A stretch of DNA of 64,000 nucleotides. It comes from Roseomonas elaeocarpi (GTDB taxonomy: Bacteria; Pseudomonadota; Alphaproteobacteria; Acetobacterales; Acetobacteraceae). Positions 44,898-55,378 of this stretch are shown piece by piece. Position 1 is the first letter of the stretch; each line of letters opens with the position of its first letter. The notes under the pieces are model-generated. The model was not told where the DNA came from. It saw only the letters and a list, made by a program, of their open reading frames with translations, and did not search any database. The stretch covers positions 202,873-266,872 of the forward strand of contig NZ_JBHLUN010000015.1 in NCBI RefSeq assembly GCF_042433915.1, read 5' to 3'. The position numbers were made by a program, and so were the translations under genes.

Positions 44898-45284
44898 GTT
44901 CGGGAAACAACCCCAGTTCAAACAGAGATAGCACAACGCGCGGAAGTCCTCAGGAGCCCAGGCGGAGGCCGGAAGTCAAGGCCCCTGCCATCCGCCGGAG
45001 CCATCCGCGATGGCAATCCGCTGCGACCATCCGCTTGGGCCACCCGCCGGGCCGAAGCCGGCCGGCGGCGGGAAGCGGCATGGCCGGGGGCCCGGGCAGC
45101 GGAGGTCCGGGTCGCGGTCCCTCGCCCGGCCAGAACGTCCGCCACTGCACCGAAGCGGCATCTAAAGGTAACGCTCGCGCATTTGCGGGTCGCATCAGAT
45201 GGGGGAAGCACCCATTCTGGACCTTGCTGCGTTGCCGCACCTGATGGCGACCAAGCTATTTCAACGTTCAGGATGACGATCTGC
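44898..45284. other. 387-bp divergent promoter region of gatC and the MscS gene
   Basis: The two genes are divergent across this gap, so it should carry both promoters. Open frames through it are extensions or shadows of the neighbours and show no domain. I see no clear operator, tRNA or strong terminator. Confidence 0.5.
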
Positions 45285-47876
45285 ATGCAGCCAAACAACG
45301 ATACAACCGTCGACGCGCGTTCCTTGCCCGCTTCGCGCCCGCGCCGGCTGGTATCGTTTTTCCTGGTGCTGAGCCTCGTCCTGCTGGTCCCTCCGCGCTT
45401 CTCCGTGGCGCAGGAAAGCGCCCATCCGGCCGCCGCACCGGCCCAGACCGCCGAGAACGGCAACATGACCGCCGATCAGGCCCGTCGTGCCCTCGACGTC
45501 CTGCAGAACGACGCCCGCCGGCGCGAGGTCATCGACGCGCTGCGGGCCATCGCCCAGACCGCGCCAGCCAGCGGGGGAACCAGTGCCCCGGCGGCAAGCT
45601 CGCCTGCCACCGCATCCGGAACAGCGGGTGCGGCGGCTCCGACCGCCGGCACACCAGCCGCCGCGCCGGGGACGGGCGCCCCTTCCCCCGCGGCAGCGGC
45701 GCCCGCGGCCGGAGCAGCCGCTGCCCCGGCCGCTGCGGATCCCGACAAGGTGTCGCTGAGGGCCGACGGCCTGCTGGCGCAGCTGCTGCTGGCCATGTCG
45801 GGCTGGCTGACCGCGATCTCCGCGCAGATGGCGGCGGCCGGGCGGGCACTGAGCAATGTTCCGCTGATCTGGGACTGGGTGGTGCGGACCGCCACCAACC
45901 CCTTCGCGCAGAGCACGGTGCTGAACGTGGGCTGGCGCCTGGCGCTGGTGCTGCTGCTGGCCTGGACCGCCCGGCGCCTCACCTCGCGCGCCCTGCGGCG
46001 CCCGATGGCGGCGCTGATCAGACGCGCACGGGGCAAGGCGGAGGAACGGCAGCGGATCAAGGCGCTGAACGACGGCGTCGTGCCCGACGCGAACAGCATG
46101 GCCAGCCGCGCGGAGCTGCGCTTCCTGCGCCGCTTTCCGCTGGCGATCCTGCGCCTGGTCCTGGAGCTGATCCCCATCGCGGTCTTCGCGGCCGTAGGGA
46201 ACCTGCTGCTCGCGACGCCTCTGAACGACGGCTGGACGGTGCCGCTGGTGATTTTGGCGGCGGTGAACGCCTACGTCATCCAGCACGTGATCATGGCCTT
46301 CGGGCGGATGCTGGTGTCGCCGGACTGCCACGAGCTGCGGCTGTTCCGCATGACCGACGAGACGGCCGCCTATTCCGAGGTCTGGCTCGCCCGCATCAGC
46401 CGCGTCGCGATCTACGGCTTCGCGGTGCTGCAGATCGCCCGCGTGCTCGGCCTCTACGAGGCGGCCTACATCGCCGCGACCCGGCTGGTGGTGCTGGTGA
46501 ACCACCTGCTGATGGCCGTGGTGGTGCTGCAGTGCCGCCGCGGCGTGGCCGAGGCCATCGCGGCACCGCACGGCGCCACGGGCGTCTGGCCGCGGGTGCG
46601 CAACCGCCTGGCCTCGGTCTGGCACATCGCGGCGGTCTTCCTGCTGCTGGCGCTGTGGTTCGTCTGGGCCGTCGAGATCCAGAACGGCTACAGCCTGCTG
46701 CTGCGCTACTTCGGCGCCACGATCCTGGTGCTGGTGGTAGCGCGGCTGGTGGGCATCGGCGTGATCGGGCTGCTGGACCGCGTGTTCCGCATCCAGCCCG
46801 AGATGGCGGAAAAGCTGCCCTTCCTGGAAGCGCGGGCCAACCGCTACTACCCGCTGCTGCGGCGCCTCGTGTCGACGCTGCTGACGGTGATCAGCATCCT
46901 GGCCGTGCTGCAGGTCTGGGGCATCGACGCCCTGGCCTGGTTCCAGGACGGCCGCCTGGGCGAGCGCGTCGCGGGCTCGGTGCTGGTGGTGCTGATCGCG
47001 GCGGCCGTGGCGCTGGCGATCTGGGAACTGGCCAATGGCTGGGTCGAGCGCGAGATCAGCGGCATGGTGGCGCGCGGCGAGTTCGCCCGTTCCGCCCGGC
47101 TGCGCACCCTGCTGCCGCTGCTGCGCTCGACGCTGCTGACGCTGATCCTGGTGGTGGTGGGCTTCACCGCGCTGAGCCAGCTGGGCGTGAACATCGCGCC
47201 GCTGCTGGCGGGCGCCTCGATCATCGGCGTGGCCCTGGGCTTCGGCTCGCAGAAGCTGGTGCAGGACGTGATCACCGGCATGTTCCTGCTGCTGGAGAAC
47301 ACCATGCAGGTGGGTGACTGGGTGACGGTCTCGGGCCTGTCGGGCTCGGTGGAGGCGCTGTCGATCCGCACCATCCGACTGCGCGCCGGCGACGGCTCGG
47401 TCCACGTGGTGCCGTTCAGCGCCGTCACCACGGTGACCAACACCAACCGCGGCGTCGGCAATGCCGCCGTGTCCGTGACGGTCGCCTATCACGAGGACAC
47501 CGACCGGGTGGGCGAGGTGCTGAAGGAGATCGGCGCCGCCTTGCGCACCGACCCGGCCTTCCGCGACAGCATCCTGGACGACTTCGCGCTCTGGGGCGTG
47601 GACAAGGTGGACGGCGCCACCGCCACGGTGCTGGGCCAGATGAAGTGCAAGGATACCGGCCGCTGGGGCGTGCAGCGCGAGTTCAACCGGCGGATCAAGA
47701 TGCGCTTCCAGGAGGAAGGCATCCAGATCGCGGTGCCGTCGCAGGGCGTCATCCTGTCGCGGCCCGAGCCCCGGCTGCGCGAGGACCAGGAACCGGCGGT
47801 GCCGGCCCTGACCGAGGGCGGCTCGGGCGCGCGGAAGGCCTCGCCCCCGCCCAGCGCCCTGGGCAACACGCAGTAG
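45285..47876 (+). CDS. large MscS-family mechanosensitive channel
   Basis: The protein of about 863 aa opens with a signal peptide (LVSFFLVLSLVLLVPPRFSV, cleavage near AQE), then a periplasmic Ala/Pro-rich linker. Many hydrophobic helices follow (about residues 170-650). At the C-terminal end comes the MscS core: pore helix ASIIGVALGFGSQKLVQDVI, then GMFLLLENTMQVGDWVTVSG, the beta domain IRTIRLRAGDGSVHVVPFSA and VTNTNRGVGNAAV. Extra N-terminal helices place it with the large MscK/YbdG-like channels that protect against hypo-osmotic shock. ATG at 45285 is used; 45273 is an in-frame alternative. It is apparently monocistronic; a hairpin follows 18 bp after the stop. Confidence 0.92.
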   Translation: MQPNNDTTVDARSLPASRPRRLVSFFLVLSLVLLVPPRFSVAQESAHPAAAPAQTAENGNMTADQARRALDVLQNDARRREVIDALRAIAQTAPASGGTSAPAASSPATASGTAGAAAPTAGTPAAAPGTGAPSPAAAAPAAGAAAAPAAADPDKVSLRADGLLAQLLLAMSGWLTAISAQMAAAGRALSNVPLIWDWVVRTATNPFAQSTVLNVGWRLALVLLLAWTARRLTSRALRRPMAALIRRARGKAEERQRIKALNDGVVPDANSMASRAELRFLRRFPLAILRLVLELIPIAVFAAVGNLLLATPLNDGWTVPLVILAAVNAYVIQHVIMAFGRMLVSPDCHELRLFRMTDETAAYSEVWLARISRVAIYGFAVLQIARVLGLYEAAYIAATRLVVLVNHLLMAVVVLQCRRGVAEAIAAPHGATGVWPRVRNRLASVWHIAAVFLLLALWFVWAVEIQNGYSLLLRYFGATILVLVVARLVGIGVIGLLDRVFRIQPEMAEKLPFLEARANRYYPLLRRLVSTLLTVISILAVLQVWGIDALAWFQDGRLGERVAGSVLVVLIAAAVALAIWELANGWVEREISGMVARGEFARSARLRTLLPLLRSTLLTLILVVVGFTALSQLGVNIAPLLAGASIIGVALGFGSQKLVQDVITGMFLLLENTMQVGDWVTVSGLSGSVEALSIRTIRLRAGDGSVHVVPFSAVTTVTNTNRGVGNAAVSVTVAYHEDTDRVGEVLKEIGAALRTDPAFRDSILDDFALWGVDKVDGATATVLGQMKCKDTGRWGVQREFNRRIKMRFQEEGIQIAVPSQGVILSRPEPRLREDQEPAVPALTEGGSGARKASPPPSALGNTQ

Positions 47877-47893
47877 CGGCACCAGGCGTGGCG

Positions 47894-47916
47894 GCGGAGC
47901 ATGGCTTACGCTCCGC
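47894..47916. terminator. possible hairpin after the MscS gene
   Basis: GCGGAGC and GCTCCGC form a 7-bp stem with a 9-nt loop shortly after the channel gene stop and before ruvX. Position fits a terminator but no U-tract is present. Confidence 0.35.
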
Positions 47917-48000
47917 TGCCCTCGCCCTCGCCCTCGCCCGCGCCGGCAGCCGTCGTCGTCACGCTTGACGGGGTGGCCCGCGCGGCGCCATGGGCGGCCC

Positions 48001-48477
48001 ATGCCCTTGCTTCCCCTGCCTGAGCTGCGCGCGAGTCTCCGCCGCGACGCCCGGCTGATCGGCCTCGACCCCGGGCGCCGCACCGTGGGCGTGGCGATTT
48101 CCGACGTGCTGCTGATGCTGGCCTCGCCGGTGGGCGGCATCGCGCGCGGCAAGCTGGCCGCCAACGCGGCCGAGATCCTGGCTCTCGCCCGCAAGGAAGG
48201 GGCCGGTGGGCTGGTGGTCGGCCTGCCGCTCGGCCTCGACGGTTCCTTCGGCCCGGCGGCGCAGGCCTCCAAGGACTGGGCCGCCGCCGTGTCCGAGGCG
48301 ACCGGCCTGCCGGCGGCGCTGTGGGATGAGCGGCTCAGCTCCTCGGCGGTGAACCGGATGCTGGTGTCGGAGGCCGATCTCAGCCGCGGCAAGCGGGCCA
48401 AGGCGGTGGACGCGGCCGCCGCGGCCTACATGCTGCAGTCCGCCCTGGACGCCACCCGGCCCGAGGCGCCCGGCTGA
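48001..48477 (+). CDS. ruvX: Holliday junction resolvase-like RuvX (YqgF)
   Basis: The 158-aa RNase H-like nuclease is involved in 16S rRNA 5' processing and possibly junction resolution. Motifs: LIGLDPGRRTVGVAISD with the first acidic residue, GLVVGLPLGLDGSFGP, LWDERLSSSAVNRML and KAVDAAAAAYMLQSALD. The ATG at 48001 is used because conserved sequence begins soon after; the frame is open to an ATG at 47965. It precedes pyrB by 111 bp. Confidence 0.93.
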   Translation: MPLLPLPELRASLRRDARLIGLDPGRRTVGVAISDVLLMLASPVGGIARGKLAANAAEILALARKEGAGGLVVGLPLGLDGSFGPAAQASKDWAAAVSEATGLPAALWDERLSSSAVNRMLVSEADLSRGKRAKAVDAAAAAYMLQSALDATRPEAPG

Positions 48478-48588
48478 GGCGCCGGCCCTCGTCTCCTGCG
48501 AGCCTTCGCCTCGCCCGGCGGCGCGGCCACTCTGGCGCCCCGTCCTCCCCGCCCCTATGGTCCGCCGCGAAAAGGAACCTCCGCCGGC

Positions 48589-49530
48589 ATGGTCGCTTTC
48601 CCGTCCCGACACCTTCTCGCCATCGAGGGGCTGCACCCGCTCTACATCGGCAACCTGCTGGATCTGGCCGAAAACTACGCGCTGCTGAACCGCACCGGGA
48701 AGGCCCCGCGCGACGTGCTGCGCGGGCAAACGCTGATCAACCTGTTCTTCGAGGACTCGACCCGCACCCGCACCTCCTTCGAACTGGCGGGCAAGCGGCT
48801 GGGCGCCGACGTGATCAACATGTCGGTGTCCAACAGCAGCGTGAACAAGGGTGAAACGCTGCTCGATACCGCGGCCACGCTGAACGCCATGAAGACCGAC
48901 CTGCTGGTGATCCGCCACGCCCAGTCCGGCGCGCCGGCGCTGCTCAGCCAGAAGGTCGATGCCGCTGTCATCAACGCCGGCGACGGCACGCATGAGCATC
49001 CGACCCAGGCGCTGCTGGATGCGCTGACGATCCGCCGCCACAAGGGCACGCTCGAAGGGCTGACGGTGGCGATCTGCGGTGACGTGCTGCATTCGCGCGT
49101 CGCCCGCTCCAACATCCACCTGCTGAGCGCCATGAACTGCCGCGTCCGGATCGTGGGCCCGCCGACGCTGATCCCGGCCGCGGCCGAGCGGCTGGGGCCC
49201 GAGGTGCACTACGACATGCGCGAAGGGCTGAAGGACGCCGACGTGGTGATGATGCTGCGCCTCCAGCGGGAGCGCATGGCGGGCGGCCTCGTCCCCTCGG
49301 CGCGCGAGTTCTTCCGCTTCTACGGCCTGGATGCCGAGAAGCTGAGCCACGCCAAGCCGGACGCCATCGTGATGCACCCGGGCCCGATGAACCGTGGCGT
49401 GGAGATCGACAGCGCCGTGGCCGACGACCCGGCCCGCAGCGTGATCGGGGAACAGGTGGAGATGGGGGTCGCGGTGCGCATGGCGGTGCTCGACACGCTG
49501 TCGCGCGTGCCGGGGCGGAGCAACCGTTGA
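48589..49530 (+). CDS. pyrB: aspartate carbamoyltransferase catalytic subunit
   Basis: PyrB makes N-carbamoyl-aspartate, the committed pyrimidine step. The 313-aa protein shows the carbamoyl-phosphate loop FFEDSTRTRTSFELA at residues 54-68, NAGDGTHEHPTQALLDALTI, ICGDVLHSRVARSN, and VMHPGPMNRGVEID. A strong AAAGGA site precedes the ATG. Its stop is fused to the pyrC' start (TGATG). There is no pyrI, so the enzyme is likely of the class that associates with a dihydroorotase-like partner, which is the next gene. Confidence 0.97.
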   Translation: MVAFPSRHLLAIEGLHPLYIGNLLDLAENYALLNRTGKAPRDVLRGQTLINLFFEDSTRTRTSFELAGKRLGADVINMSVSNSSVNKGETLLDTAATLNAMKTDLLVIRHAQSGAPALLSQKVDAAVINAGDGTHEHPTQALLDALTIRRHKGTLEGLTVAICGDVLHSRVARSNIHLLSAMNCRVRIVGPPTLIPAAAERLGPEVHYDMREGLKDADVVMMLRLQRERMAGGLVPSAREFFRFYGLDAEKLSHAKPDAIVMHPGPMNRGVEIDSAVADDPARSVIGEQVEMGVAVRMAVLDTLSRVPGRSNR

Positions 49531-50810
49531 TGAGCACCACCGTCCTCACGGAGGCCCGCCTCCTCGACCCCGCCACCGGCCTGGACACTGCCGGCTCGCT
49601 GCTGATCCGCGACGGCCTGATCGCCGACGTGGTGCAGTCCGGCCCCGCCGGCATTCCTGAAGGCGCCGAGGTGTTGCGCCTGGGCGGCGACTGCCTGGCG
49701 CCCGGCCTCGTGGACCTGCGCGCCGCGCTGGGTGAGCCCGGGGCCGAGCACCGCGAAACCATCAGCAGCGTTGCCGTCGCGGCGGCGGCGGGCGGCATCA
49801 CCACCCTTTGCGCCCTGCCGGACAGCGAGCCGGCGCTCGACGACCCGGCGCTGCTGCAGTTCGTGCTCCGCCGCGGCGAGGCGACGGGCAGCCTCTCGAT
49901 CCTGCCCTACGGCGCCGCCACGCGCGGCTGCCAGGGCAAGGAGATGACCGAGTTCGGCCTGCTGCGGGAGGCCGGCGCCGTGGCCTTCACCGACGGCAAC
50001 CACGCGATCGGCGATGCGCGCACCATGCGCCTCGCCCTCAGCTACGCCCGCACCTTCGGCGCCTTCGTGGTGCAGCACCCGGCCCAGCCCAGCCTGGCGC
50101 GCGGCGGCGCCGCGACCGAGGGCGAACTCGCCACCCGCCTCGGCCTGCCGGGCGTCCCGGCGGCGGCGGAAGCGATGCAGGTGGCGCAGGACATCGCGCT
50201 GGCCCGCCTCACCCGCGGCCACGTCCACTTCGCCCACGTCTCGACCGCCGAGGCACTGGAGTTGATCCGCGGCGCCAAGGCCGAAGGGCTGCGCGTCACC
50301 TGCGACACCGCGCCGCCCTACTTCGACCTGAACGAGACGGCGGTGGGCGACTATCGCACCTACGCCAAGCTGAACCCGCCGCTGCGGCCCGAGTCCGACC
50401 GGCTCGCGGTGGTGGCGGCGCTGAGGGACGGCACGGTGGATGCCATCGCCTCCGACCACCAGCCGCGCGATGCCGACGACAAGCGCCTGCCCTTCGCCCA
50501 GGCCGAGGCCGGGGGCGCGGGTCTCGCCACCTTGCTGGGCGTCACGCTGGCGCGGGTCCACGCGGGCGACCTGCCGCTGCTCCGGGCGCTGGCGCTGCTG
50601 TGCTCCAACCCGGCCGACCTGCTCGGCCTGCCCTGCGGCCGGCTCGCGGCGGGCGCCCCGGCCGACCTCGTGCTCTTCGCGCTGGAACGCGCCTGGAAGG
50701 TCGAGGCCGGCAAGCTGCCGGGCAAGGCGCAGAACTCCCCCTTCGACGGGCGGGCGCTGGAAGGCCGGGTGCTGGGAACCTGGAAAGCGGGGCGGAGGGT
50801 GTTCGGCTGA
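49530..50810 (+). CDS. dihydroorotase-like protein lacking zinc ligands (PyrC'/PyrX type)
   Basis: The 426-aa protein has the dihydroorotase fold in order: ADVVQSGPAG, LAPGLVDL, AAAAGGITTLCALPDSEP, TRGCQGKEMTEFGLL, HFAHVSTAEALELI, FDLNETAVGDYRTYAKLNPP, ASDHQPRDADDKRLPFAQAE. The metal-binding D-x-H-x-H after the first strand is replaced: residues 62-66 read DLRAA, so both His are missing, and the usual LREPG is LGEPG. It is therefore probably a non-catalytic partner that assembles with PyrB, as for PyrC' in Pseudomonas; the active PyrC would be elsewhere. It is coupled to pyrB and plsY by TGATG overlaps. Confidence 0.85.
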   Translation: MSTTVLTEARLLDPATGLDTAGSLLIRDGLIADVVQSGPAGIPEGAEVLRLGGDCLAPGLVDLRAALGEPGAEHRETISSVAVAAAAGGITTLCALPDSEPALDDPALLQFVLRRGEATGSLSILPYGAATRGCQGKEMTEFGLLREAGAVAFTDGNHAIGDARTMRLALSYARTFGAFVVQHPAQPSLARGGAATEGELATRLGLPGVPAAAEAMQVAQDIALARLTRGHVHFAHVSTAEALELIRGAKAEGLRVTCDTAPPYFDLNETAVGDYRTYAKLNPPLRPESDRLAVVAALRDGTVDAIASDHQPRDADDKRLPFAQAEAGGAGLATLLGVTLARVHAGDLPLLRALALLCSNPADLLGLPCGRLAAGAPADLVLFALERAWKVEAGKLPGKAQNSPFDGRALEGRVLGTWKAGRRVFG

Positions 50811-51448
50811 TGCAGCCTTCCGTGATCCTGCTGCTGGCACTGCTGCTGGGCTACCTGCTCGGCTCCATTCCCTTCGGGCTGATCCTGACCCGTGCCGCCG
50901 GGATGGGTGACATCCGGACCATCGGCTCCGGCAATATCGGCGCCACCAATGTGCTCCGCACCGGCAACAAGAAGGTGGCGGCGGCGACGCTGCTCCTCGA
51001 CGCCCTCAAGGGCGCCGTGGCGGTCTGGGTCGCGCCGCTGCTCCTGGACCCCTCGGGTCTGCTGGCGGTGGGGGCCGCCGCGGCGGTGGGCGCGGTGCTC
51101 GGCCACTGCCACCCGGTCTGGCTGGGCTTCCGCGGCGGCAAGGGCGTGGCGACCTCGCTCGGCGTCTTCCTGGCGCTGAGCTGGCCGATCTTCGTGATCA
51201 CGGCGCTCGCCTGGCTCGTCGTGGCCAAGCTGTCACGCATCTCCTCGGCCGGCGCGTTGGGTGGCATGGCCGTTGGTCTCGTGGCCGCCTGGGCGCTGGC
51301 GCCCGAGGCCGTGGCGATCGCGGTGACGATCATCACCCTCTACGTCTACGCCCGCCACCATTCCAACATCCGCCGCCTGCTCAACGGCACCGAGCCGCGC
51401 ATCGGCGAAGGCAAGACGCCGGCCGCCGGGCCGGAGGGGCAACTCTAG
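50810..51448 (+). CDS. plsY: glycerol-3-phosphate acyltransferase PlsY
   Basis: PlsY transfers acyl from acyl-phosphate to glycerol 3-phosphate at the inner membrane, starting phospholipid synthesis. The 212-aa protein has five hydrophobic helices and the three PlsY motifs: GYLLGSIPFGLIL, GSGNIGATNVLRTGNKK, GHCHPVWLGFRGGKGVAT. The C-terminal YARHHSNIRRLLNGTEPRIG is typical. The start overlaps the pyrC' stop (TGATG). Confidence 0.96.
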   Translation: MQPSVILLLALLLGYLLGSIPFGLILTRAAGMGDIRTIGSGNIGATNVLRTGNKKVAAATLLLDALKGAVAVWVAPLLLDPSGLLAVGAAAAVGAVLGHCHPVWLGFRGGKGVATSLGVFLALSWPIFVITALAWLVVAKLSRISSAGALGGMAVGLVAAWALAPEAVAIAVTIITLYVYARHHSNIRRLLNGTEPRIGEGKTPAAGPEGQL

Positions 51449-51450
51449 GG

Positions 51451-52607
51451 GTGCGCGAGGCCGAGGCTCTCGCGCGGTTGCGGCTCGCCCGCACCGACGG
51501 CATCGGCCCGGTCCGCTTCCGCGACCTGCTGGCGCATTTCGACGGCAGCGCCGAGGCGGCCCTCCAGGCTCTGCCCGCCTGGGCGGCGAAGCGCAACAAG
51601 CCCTTCCACCCGCCCTCGCCCGCCGAGGTCCGGCGGGAATACGACACGGTGCTGGGCGCCGGCGGTACCTTCCTCCACTGGGATGAGCCCGGCTACCCGC
51701 CGCTGCTGGGCACCATCGACGACCCGCCGACCGTGTTGGCGGTGCTGGGCGACCCGGCGCTGCTCCTGCGCCGGCAGGTGGCCGTGGTGGGCGCCCGCAA
51801 CGCGTCGGCCGGTGGCCTGCGGATCGCCGGGGAACTGGCGGAGGCATTGGCAAAGGCCGGCGTGGTGGTCACCTCTGGCCTGGCACGTGGGGTGGACGCC
51901 GCGGCGCACGAAGGCGCGCTGCGGGCCGCGAAGCCCGGCGGCGCCTCCACGGTAGCGGTGCTGCCGGGCGGCCTCGACGTGACCTACCCGCCCGAGAACG
52001 CCGCGCTCCAGGCCCGCATCGCCGAGGGTGGCGCCATCGTCTCCGAGGCGCCGCTGCGGGCCCAGCCGACGCAGCGGCACTTTCCGCGCCGCAACCGCAT
52101 CGTGGCCGGCCTCAGCCTGGGCGTGGTGCTGGTGGAGGCGGCGCTGGGCTCCGGCACGCTGATCACCGCGCGGCTGGCGGCCGAGATGGGGCGCGACGTC
52201 TTCGCGGTGCCGGGCAGCCCGCTCGACCCGCGCTGCCGCGGCTCGAACGACCTGCTGCGGCAGGGCGCAACCCTGTGCGAAACGGCGGCCGACGTGCTGA
52301 ACAACCTGCCCGAGGCGCCCCGCGCGGGGGCTGCGGGACCGCTCTTCGAGGCCCGTCCGGCGCCGCCCACGCTGGCCCAGCGGGCGGCAAGGGCGCCGGA
52401 AGCCACCGGTGACGCGGCGCAACTTCTTGAACTTCTTGGGCCTTCGCCAGTGGCGGTTGACGAAGTGCTGCGCCGCTGCCACCTCTCGCCTTCCGCCGCG
52501 CAAGCCCTTCTCCTCGACCTCGAACTCTCGGGGCAGGTCGAGGTGCTGCCCGGGAACCGCATCGTCCGGTCCGCCGCGGGCGACCGAGAGGGTATCCAAG
52601 AGCCAAC

Positions 52608-52611
<4 letters not shown>
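51451..52611 (+). CDS. dprA: DNA-processing protein DprA
   Basis: DprA loads RecA on incoming single-stranded DNA during natural transformation. The 386-aa protein has an N-terminal SAM-like part (LARTDGIGPVRFRDLLAHF), the Rossmann core VAVVGARNASAGGLRIAGEL, SGLARGVDAAAHEGAL, AVLPGGLDVTYPPEN, FPRRNRIVAGLSLGVVLVEA, and a C-terminal winged helix (PVAVDEVLRRCHLSPSAAQA). GTG start at 51451, 2 bp after the plsY stop. It overlaps topA by 4 bases (ATGA), the familiar dprA-topA order. Confidence 0.95.
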
Positions 52612-55370
<2,759 letters not shown>

Positions 55371-55378
55371 GGACGCCG

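Noticed and set aside
45261..48401. Very long open frame antisense to the MscS gene and ruvX
   Set aside because: High GC content suppresses stop codons. The translation is His/Arg/Gln-rich without domains, while the plus strand encodes clear families.
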